A DNA stretch of 64,000 nucleotides, taken from positions 62,001 to 126,000 of the forward strand of contig JADKFY010000001.1 of the NCBI GenBank assembly GCA_016717305.1, given 5' to 3'. A model generated the notes under the pieces. That model ran no database searches. It had not been told where the DNA came from and saw nothing but the letters and a program-made list of their open reading frames with translations. Every line of letters starts with the position of its first letter. Within the stretch, counting starts at the first letter, position 1. This DNA comes from Flavobacteriales bacterium (GTDB lineage Bacteria; Bacteroidota; Bacteroidia; Flavobacteriales_F; PHOS-HE28). The position numbers and the translations under genes are program-made. This document shows, piece by piece, positions 54,798 through 63,700 of the stretch.

Positions 54798-55068
54798 GTG
54801 GCTCGTTTCCTAGGTTCAAGTAGATCCCGTGCCGGATCAAAATGGAGAACAGTGAGCTTCTCCTGGGTCTAGGGTCCATCTACCCTTCCAAAACCATTGG
54901 GGCTTTATTGGACCGGGGAGAGATCTCTACAATGTTGCTGTGATCGGGAAGCGCATTTCGCTGTCCTTGTTTCATGTATCCTGACCGAGCACTTCGAGTT
55001 TCATAGAGGGTCGCGGTCGAAGGGTATCAGGCACGTCATTTGGCATTGATCGCAAACACACATCTAAC

Positions 55069-55755
55069 ATGCAAGACCGAAAAACCAAGTTCCAACTCGG
55101 ATCTATGATACTTTGCTCTGTTCTCATTTCCGCACTACCAGCCTGCAACACTTCCCGCGCATTGAAGGGTGGTGCGATCGGTACGGGTGCCGGTGCTGGT
55201 GCTGGCGCAGTTATTGGCAATCAATTCGGTAAGAACGGTACCGCCATAGGTGCCATTATCGGTGCTGCGGTCGGTGGTACTGCCGGCGCGCTCATCGGCA
55301 GGCATATGGATAAACAAGCTGAAGAATTACGGAATGACCTTGAAGGCGCGGAGGTGACCCGAGTGGGCGAGGGGATCAAGATCACCTTCGATAGCGGATT
55401 GCTGTTCGCGGTCAATGAAAGCACCTTGAGCAACGCGGCTCAGGCTAATTTGGATGACCTCGCGAACACCTTGGTGAAGTACGATGATACCGAGGTGCTC
55501 ATCGAAGGACATACGGATGCCGACGGAAGTGATGACCTGAACCAAAACCTTTCCGAGGCCCGTGCGAAAAGCGTTGATCGTTACCTCATTCAGAAGGGTT
55601 TAAAGCCATCACGGATGACGACCGTGGGCTACGGCGAATCACAACCCATAGCGGATAATGGGTCGGAACAAGGCAAAACCCAGAACCGTCGGGTGGAGAT
55701 CGCGATCTACGCGAATGACCGAATGAAGAAGGCTGCCGACAAGGGCCAGCTCTAG
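55069..55755 (+). CDS. OmpA-family lipoprotein with glycine zipper (YiaD-like)
   Basis: 228 residues. Lipobox LISALPACN at residues 19-27, then a glycine-zipper region (GGAIGTGAGAGAGAVIGNQF and GAIIGAAVGGTAGALIG) and an OmpA domain at about 105-220: EGHTDADGSDDLNQNLSEAR, GYGESQPIADNGSEQGKTQN, RRVEI. Anchors peptidoglycan to the outer membrane. Followed by an unusually long hairpin. Confidence 0.9.
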   Translation: MQDRKTKFQLGSMILCSVLISALPACNTSRALKGGAIGTGAGAGAGAVIGNQFGKNGTAIGAIIGAAVGGTAGALIGRHMDKQAEELRNDLEGAEVTRVGEGIKITFDSGLLFAVNESTLSNAAQANLDDLANTLVKYDDTEVLIEGHTDADGSDDLNQNLSEARAKSVDRYLIQKGLKPSRMTTVGYGESQPIADNGSEQGKTQNRRVEIAIYANDRMKKAADKGQL

Positions 55756-55772
55756 CGGTTCTTGGTATTGAT

Positions 55773-55825
55773 GAAATGACGAACGCCCAATGTCCTGCTA
55801 CAGGACATTGGGCGTTCGTCATTTC
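55773..55825. terminator. Perfect 25-bp hairpin downstream of the OmpA-lipoprotein gene
   Basis: Arms 55773-55797 and 55801-55825 are fully complementary with a three-base loop CTA; a TTTAT follows. The stem is about twice the usual length of a terminator. It may end the plus-strand transcript and, being symmetrical, also one from the minus-strand gene at 55915. Confidence 0.85.
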
Positions 55826-55914
55826 TTTATGTGCCTTCTTACAAGGAGAGGGTTGGGTTAATTGCTTATGGACAGAGAGGGCTGTCTAGATGGTCAAGCA
55901 ACTGAAGAATGATC

Positions 55915-56307
55915 TCAATTGGGACCAGGCTCTTGTTGTTTGCCTTGCATGGACATGGTGGCATGCGGAACCGACAACAGCCTTGCTTTGGGAATGAGTT
56001 CCCCGGTCACGCTACAGACCCCGTATGTGCCGTTGTGGATCCGTAAGAGGGCATTCTTCAACTGAAGAATGAACTTCTCCTGCCGAGTGGCCAGCATCAT
56101 CAACTCCTCCCGTTCCAGCGACCCATTCCCCTCTTCCATGTTGTGTGAGGAAAAGGAAGTGTCGTCGGTTCCATTGCCGGAGTAGTGGACCAAAGAGGAT
56201 CGTAGTTCGTCCAGGTCATTCTGGGCGATGGCAAGTTTTTGCGTTATGAGCTCCTCAAATTCCTGGAGGTCCGTTTTACCGTAGCGTATGATGGGTTCGA
56301 TGCTCAT
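55915..56307 (-). CDS. TraR/DksA-family protein without zinc-finger cysteines
   Basis: 130 residues from ATG 56307 (MSIEPIIRYGKTDLQEFEEL). Two long helices form the coiled coil; the C-terminal globule GTYGVCSVTGELIPKARLLS plus VPHAT matches Bacteroidota DksA-like proteins in which the CxxC...CxxC zinc site is reduced to one Cys. Probably acts in the RNA polymerase secondary channel or as a related regulator. Confidence 0.85.
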   Translation of the reverse strand: MSIEPIIRYGKTDLQEFEELITQKLAIAQNDLDELRSSLVHYSGNGTDDTSFSSHNMEEGNGSLEREELMMLATRQEKFILQLKNALLRIHNGTYGVCSVTGELIPKARLLSVPHATMSMQGKQQEPGPN

Positions 56308-56354
56308 TGGGTCTTTATGTTCTTGATGCTCTTCATTCTTTGGGAATGAACATA

Positions 56355-56381
56355 AAAGGACCTGTGCATGCACGGGCCTTT
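56355..56381 (-). terminator. Terminator downstream of the tandem lipoprotein genes
   Basis: Stem AAAGG-A-CCTGTGC / GCACGGGCCTTT with one bulged A and a two-base loop; the minus-strand transcript runs into a T-rich stretch. Lies 57 bp beyond the stop codon at 56438. Confidence 0.6.
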
Positions 56382-56437
56382 CATGGGTCTTATGATATGA
56401 TCACGATCTACTTTGAACGTCGAAGCTGCGTGTAAGA

Positions 56438-56869
56438 TCAACGCGGGATCAAATGAAGCTCGAGTCCGTTGTCCATAGTGCGAAGCCAAAGCTCATCCTC
56501 CTTCAATCGAAGGATCTCGTAGGTCTCATCCGCATCATTATTCTCGAAGTCCAGCACAAGGTCTTCCTTGCTGTTCTCCAAGGACCATGTTCCGTTGGTC
56601 TGCAGCTCAAAGCTTGCCTCCCCCAAAACGTACAACGCAGAGAGGGTCGCGTTCCCACTGGTCAGCATTTGCAGCTCGTACTGATCGAAGTCGGAGGTTA
56701 CATCTTGACTTCCGTTCAAGGCTTGTTCTACGCGCCAGGTATTGGCAATGCGTTCCTTTTTGGACCGCAAGCTAAAGGCCGGTCCGTCCTCATACTTCTT
56801 ACAACCCGTGCTAAGCATGGTGGCTGCAAGGGCGATCAAAAGGGTTCGTTGTATGCTGATCATGTTCAT
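56438..56869 (-). CDS. Lipocalin-like small lipoprotein, tandem copy 2
   Basis: 143 residues: signal peptide with lipobox LSTGC, mature part CKKYEDGPAFSLRSKKERIA followed by a beta-rich stretch (NGTWSLENSKEDLVLDFEN). It is a close paralogue of the adjacent gene at 56913-57338. Resembles small lipocalin-like lipoproteins of Bacteroidota; ligand unknown. Confidence 0.78.
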   Translation of the reverse strand: MNMISIQRTLLIALAATMLSTGCKKYEDGPAFSLRSKKERIANTWRVEQALNGSQDVTSDFDQYELQMLTSGNATLSALYVLGEASFELQTNGTWSLENSKEDLVLDFENNDADETYEILRLKEDELWLRTMDNGLELHLIPR

Positions 56870-56912
56870 CGTTTTGTGAGTAGGTGTTGTGGATGTTGCT
56901 TTTGTATCACGG

Positions 56913-57338
56913 TCACTTCAAACGCAATTCCAAGTCGTCGCCGATCTTGTGTATCCAAAGTTCCGCTTCTGTAAGCCGACGGATCTGATAGGTCCCATCA
57001 GCATCATCATTTTCAAAGTCCAAGACCAGTTCCTCGTCGTCATTCTGGAAGGCCCAAGTGCCATTGGTCTCTCCGGTGAAGTTGACACCGAATACCGTGT
57101 ACGTTGCAACAAGCGTCGCACTTCCTCCTGCGGTCATGGTCAGAACATAGTTGTCGTAATCACTGGTCACATCATTGCCATCGGCAATTGCCCGGTCAAT
57201 GGTCCATGTATTCGCAACACGTTCTGATCGAGAGGTAAGACTGATCGCTGGGCCTTCTTCGTATTTCTTGCAGCTTGCCATTGACAGTACCATGACAAGC
57301 GACAGCGGAATGAGGGACATTGCATATTTGTTCATCAT
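56913..57338 (-). CDS. Lipocalin-like small lipoprotein, tandem copy 1
   Basis: 141 residues: signal ending in lipobox SMASC, mature part CKKYEEGPAISLTSRSERVA. Shared blocks with copy 2 are KKYE(D/E)GPA, ANTW, DVTSD, TNGTW and LVLDFEN. First of two tandem genes, 43 bp apart. Function unknown. Confidence 0.78.
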   Translation of the reverse strand: MMNKYAMSLIPLSLVMVLSMASCKKYEEGPAISLTSRSERVANTWTIDRAIADGNDVTSDYDNYVLTMTAGGSATLVATYTVFGVNFTGETNGTWAFQNDDEELVLDFENDDADGTYQIRRLTEAELWIHKIGDDLELRLK

Positions 57339-57735
57339 CGGTTTTTGTTTGGATCTGTGTTGCCAAGACGCGGGCCAATTTCGATCAAGGGTTGCTTCAG
57401 GTCTGCATAGCTGCGCGGAACGTGGGTTCTGTGGAAGTTTGCGAATGGGATTGCTCCTTGCTTGAAAGTGAACAGTGGGGCTGCCATGCTACGATCCGGT
57501 GGTCGTTTGTCCACGGTAAGTTCCTCAAGGGAGTATGTCAAGCGTCAGATCACATTCATACCAATGAGGCTGTATTTTCAGCATTTGGTCGGGGAAATGA
57601 GACCCCATATTTCCCCATTCGAATTCCTTTCGCACGATAAACAGATCACGGGCCGATCATAACGGATACTCAGGTCCATTTCCGACAATATCTTAGCCCA
57701 ATGTTCACCAGGAGCAACCCTGTTCATTAAGATGA
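57339..57735. other. 397-bp region upstream of the giant hybrid kinase gene
   Basis: No convincing gene; short frames on both strands lack protein character. A TATCTTAG octamer at 57689-57696 is one mismatch from the -7 consensus and would give a leader of about 33 bases to the start at 57736. TTTCCCCATT lies at 57610-57619. Confidence 0.45.
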
Positions 57736-60700
57736 ATGCACGATAGACGAAAGATAGCGGAGGAACCAGAGATGCTCTCCTTACCGGAGGTGGCTGGCTT
57801 GCTTCGTCTACACACGAACACCATTCGCGCTTGGGTGCGTCAGGGAAAGCTCATCCCCATTAAAATGGGCAAGGAGCAAGTGGACATGTTCCACAAGGCC
57901 GAAGTGGACCAACTGAAGGAGTCCTTGCAGCAGCATGGTATCGTGGTGAAGGACGTTCATCAAGCCTTTCCGGTGGTGGGCATCGGTGCTTCCGTCGGTG
58001 GGCTGGAGGCCATGGGTCAGTTGTTGTCCAAATTACCCACCGACCTCGGTCTTGCTTATATCCTCGTTTCCCACATGGAAGAGAACGGGGAACACACCAT
58101 CGCTGAACTCCTACAACGGAAGACTTCCATTCCAGTGCAGGTTGCAGAGAACGGCATGCTCTTGCATCCTGACCGACTGTATGTTGGACCGGCCGGAATG
58201 CAGATCGCAGTGGTGAACAATACCATCACGTTGCAACGATCCGGGAAAGCTCCGGTCGCCACCATTCGTCCCATTGATGCACTCTTTCGTGCATTGGCAA
58301 ATGAGTACCAGAACAATGCGATCGGGATCATACTCAGTGGCGGCGGTATGGATGGCACACAAGGACTGCGTGCGATCAAGGCCGAAGATGGATTGACCAT
58401 TGCACAGGATGCATCGGCCCAAGATCAAGCAATGCCGCAGAATGCGCAGGAAGCAGGAGTGGTGGATCTTGTTCTTGCACCGCAAGCGATCGGTCCGCAG
58501 CTCGCGGATCTGGTGAAGCGGCTTTTTCCGAATGGCGATACACGTCTCCCTGCAAAGCACGAGAACGAATTGCGCCGGATCCTACAACTGCTCTTTGAGG
58601 AACGCGGCGTGGATTTCACGCAATACAAGGAGACCACGATCCACCGGCGCATCATCCGGCGAATGGTGCTGAGCAAGTGCAACAAGTTGAGCGAATACCT
58701 CAAGCTGCTGCGCGAGGTGCCAAACGAAGTGGAGACGTTGTACAGCGAATTGCTCATCAACGTAACCAGCTTCTTCCGTGATCCCGCATTCCATAAAGCA
58801 CTCACCGAACGGGTATTTCCCGATCTATTCAAGGATAGGGCTGGCAACGATACCCTACGGATCTGGGTTTCCGCTTGCGCTGGGGGTGAGGAAGTGGTGT
58901 CCATCGCCATCACGCTTTCGGAATTCCTGCGGGCCAACGCGATCAATACCACCGTGCAGATCTTTGCGACGGACCTCAACGAACGCACCATCGAGAAAGC
59001 CCGACTGGGCATCTACAAGAAGAGCGCGTTGCAGGATATGGATCCCGAACGCCTCCGACAATTCTTCCAACATGTGGACGGTCACTTCCAGGTGATCAAG
59101 AGCATTCGCGACATGTGCGTGTTCGCCAAACACGACCTGTTGAAGGATCCGCCGTTCTCTCACGTGGACCTGATCAGTTGCCAGAACGTGTTGATCTATT
59201 TGGACAATGGTGCACAAGGGCGCATCCTGAAGAATTTCCACTATGCGTTGAAGCCCGATGGCGTCCTGGCATTGGGTAATAGTGAGACCACCGCCAACGC
59301 CCCGGAACTTTTCCTTCAACCAGAAAGGGAATACAAGGTGTACGTGAAGAAGTCAACGGGGAAACAACGACTGCAATTGGATATGCGATACAAACCCTCA
59401 CCAGTGCATGATGCGCAGCACTTACGACCGGTCGGGATACCACGCGGTGCGGTCGCCGGCAACGATGTGGACCGGGAGGTGGAGCAACTTCTGTTGAACC
59501 GCTATGTGCCAGCCTGCGTGCTGGTTGATCGGCAACTGGACATCCAACGGTTCATTGGCCCCACGGCACAATTCATTCGCCCACGCTCCGGCCGGGCAAG
59601 TTTGAATTTGTTGAAGATGGTACGTGATGACCTCGCCTTCGAAGTGCGCACGCTAGTGCAACGCGCACGCAAGGAGAATGTGCCCACGCGCAAGAATGGA
59701 ATACCCGTGAAATTGGACGATGTATTGCAAGAGGTGAGCGTGGAGGTGGTTCCCATGGGCGGTGCCCGCGATCCTCATTTCCTCGTGCTCTTCCGACAAG
59801 AAGGACAGCCCACACCCATCGTGGGAAGCGCAAGCAAGCGCACGAGTAAAAGCAGCGATGCGAAGGACAAGCGGATCGCAATTCTGGAACAAGAACTGGT
59901 GGAGGCCCGCGAACAATCACGTCTCATCAGTGAAGAGAGTGAAGTGGGCACGCAGGAGCTCCAAGCGGCCAACGAAGAAGTCGTCTCTTCCAACGAGGAG
60001 CTGCAAAGCATCAACGAAGAACTGGAGACCAGCAAGGAGGAGTTGCAAAGCATCAACGAGGAGTATGCAACGATCAACGAGGAACTGCAGATGCGTAACG
60101 ATGCGTTGGCGGAGAGCGAGGAACGCTACCGCCGGTTGATCGACCTGATGCCCGTGGCCGTTTACACCTGTGACGTCAATGGGCACGTGCGGCTGTTCAA
60201 CGAAGCGGCCGTGCGGCTGTGGGGTCGTAAGCCCGTACTGGGCGAAACGCTCTGGTCCGGTTCAGCGAGCCTGCGCGCGGCAGATGGCTCCGAGCTACCC
60301 TTGGACCTCTCGCCCATGGCCATCGCGATCCGCGAAGAACGTGCGCTGAAGGACATCGAGATCGTGGTGGTACGGCCGGGCGGTGAGCAACGGGCAGTGC
60401 TTTCGAACCCGACACCGCTATACGATACTCAAGGCCGCATCAACGGTGCGATCAATGTGCTGGTGGACATTACCGAGCGAGCAGAGAACGAACGCCGACT
60501 GGACCTGGCCACCAAGGTGGGTAATCTCGGCATCTGGGACTGGGACATCATAGGTGATGAGATCACATGGACTGATGCCGTGTACGCTATTCACGGTATG
60601 GAGAAAGGATCCTTCTTGCCTACAATGGCCGGTTACCACGAGCTGATCCACCCCGAGGACCGGGATCGCGTCGGCGCGGCGATCAAGGCCACCTTGGAAA

Positions 60701-63700
60701 AGGATACTCCGTATGAGATCGAGTTCCGCACCTTGAACAAGAAGGGCGAGGTGAACTGGGTCTACACCAGTGCCGTGGTGGTGCGCGATGGCGGGCGGCC
60801 TGTGCGCATGCTCGGCGGCACCATGAACATCACCGAGCGGAGGGTGGCCGAAGAGCGCGTGCGGGTGCTGGGCGCTCGCTTGGATCAGGCCTTGGATTCC
60901 GCCGACCTGGGTACTTGGAACATCGACGGTAAGGTGGAAGGAATGAACGTGGACGAGCGGTTCAAGACCATCTTCGGATGGAAGGATGCAACGATCTCCG
61001 TGGAGCAGGCTTTCGAAGTGGTCCATCCTGATGACCGGGAACGCGTCGCAAAAGCTATACAGGGTGCTACTCGCCCGGTGAACACACAGCCCTACGAGAT
61101 CGAATACCGCGTTGTACATCCCGACGGATCCAACCATTGGGTGTTGGCCAAGGGGCGTTCCACCTTCACGGAGGGATCGGATGGAAGGGAACTCTTGAGT
61201 TTCGATGGAACCGTTCTGGACATCACCGACCGGAAGCGTGCTGAGGAAGCGCGGCAGCAACTTTCCGGCATGCTCGAACGAAGCCTGAATGAGATCTACA
61301 TCTTCGATCTTGACGGTTTGAAATTCGAGTATGTGAACCGCGGTGCGTTGCGCAATCTGGGATACACGCTCGAGCAGATGCGCGACATGACGCCGTTGGA
61401 CATCAAGCCCGAAATGAACGCCCACCAGTTCGATGACCTGGTTAAACCTCTTCGCACGGGCGAAAAGGAAATGATCGAGTTCAATACCGCACACCGCCGT
61501 GCGGATGGCAGCAGTTACCCGGTGGAGGTACACCTGCAGGTCGTGAACAACGGCCTTAGGCGCTCGTTCTTGGCCATGATCCTCGACATCACCGAAAGAA
61601 AACTGGACGAAGAGCGCTTACGCGTGGTGACCGGCACTGGAAAACTCGGCATCTGGGACTGGGACATCGTGGCCGACGCCATCACTTGGACCGATCCCGT
61701 GTACCAGATACACGGTGTGGTGAAGGGTGCCTTCGTACCCACCATGAACGGATATACCGAGCTGATCCATCCCGATGACAGGGCAATGGTATATGCCGCG
61801 ATCAAGGCGGCCTTGGAAGAGGATGCGCCTTATGAAGTGGAGTTCCGGACGTTGAACGCGGAGGGCGTAGTGAACTGGGTGTTCACCAGTGCTGTGGTCA
61901 TGCGGGAAGATGGGCGACCAGTGCGCATGATGGGTGGTACGATGAACATCACCCAACGGAAAGAGGCCGAGGAAGCCGCTCAGCGCTTGGCCGCCATCGT
62001 CGAATCTTCGGAAGATGCCATCATTGCGGTGGACCTCACGGGTATCGTCACGGATTGGAACGAGGGCGCAGTGAAGCTCTTCGGATACCCGGAGGAAGAG
62101 GTCCTCGGCAACCCGATCCAAATGCTGCTTCCCGACGATCGCAAAGAAGAGGAAATAGAACTGCTGGGTCGTGTCGCGAAAGGCGAACGGGTGGAGCATT
62201 TCGAAACCAAGCGGCAACGGAAGGATGGCTCCTTGGTAGATGTGGCGTTGAGCCTTTCTGCGATAAGGGATGAGCAGGGTGTTATTATCGGGGCCGCCAA
62301 GATCGCCCGCGACATTACCATTGCAGCTCGAGCAGAAGAAGAACTCCGCGCCAGCGAACAACGGTTCCATCTATTGGCCGACAATGTTTCGCAGTTGATC
62401 TGGATGGCTGAGCCGGACGGCAGTACTATGTGGTTCAACAACCGCTGGCACGAGTTCACGGGAATGACCAGTGATGAGATCCGTGCAAATTCCAAGTCAT
62501 TGCATCATCCCGACCATTACGACCGGGCCACCAATTCGTTGAATGAGCGTGCGGCGCAAGGCGAGCCGTGGAACGATGTGTTCCCCTTGAAAGGGGCGGA
62601 CGGTGAGTATCATTGGTTCTTGGCCAACGCCATGCCCGTGAAGGATGAGGATGGCAACGTGGTCCGTTGGTTCGGCACGTGCACCGACATCACCGACCAG
62701 CGCGTAGCACAAGAGAAGATGCGCGAGAGTGAGGAACGATTCCGGCTACTTGCGGACAATATCGGACAGCTGGCCTGGATCGCTGAGCCGAACGGGGACA
62801 TCCATTGGTACAATAAACGGTGGTTCGATTATTCCGGAACCACACCGGAAGAAATGGATGGATGGGGATGGACGAAGATCCAACATCCGGACCATGTGGA
62901 ACGCGTGACCCATAAGTTCAAAAGACATATTGATGAAGGGGTGGATTGGGAGGATATCTTTCCGATAAAGGGTGCCGATGATGAGTATCGTTGGTTCCTT
63001 TCTCGCGCCTTTCCCGTACGTGATGCAACAGGGAGGATCGTGCGATGGTTCGGCACCAATACGGATATTTCGGACCGGAAGGCTATGGAGGATGAACTTG
63101 CCGCGATCGCCATCAACAAGGATAATTTCCTGGCCACGCTCGCACACGAATTGCGCGGTCCGCTGGCTCCATTGAAGAACGGTCTGCAGTTGTTGGAGAT
63201 GGCCGCTGATGATCCTTCGGCACAGGAGAACACGCGCAACATGATGGTGCGCCAATTGGACCACATGGTCCGCTTGGTGGACGACCTGATGGACCTTAGC
63301 CGGATCAACACGGGCAAGATCAAATTATCGCTGGATGAAGTGGACATCTGCGACGTGGTGGCAACTGCAATGGAGACCAGCAGGCCGCTGATCGATCGGA
63401 ACGGACACACGCTCAAGGTAGAACTGGCAGAGGAAAAATTAGTGGTGAACGGAGATCGTGATAGGTTGGTACAAGTGGTCGCCAACCTGTTGACCAACGC
63501 AGCGAAGTATACCCCACCGGGAGGCATGGTCGATGTGGTGGTGAAGCGGAAAGGAGAGGAGGTCTCCATCGTTGTGAAAGACAATGGTATCGGTATCGCT
63601 GCGGAGAAGATCTCCAGCGTATTCGACATGTTCACGCAGGTGGATCCACACCAAAAGACGGAGTCCGGTGGTGGATTGGGGATCGGGCTCAACATCGTGC

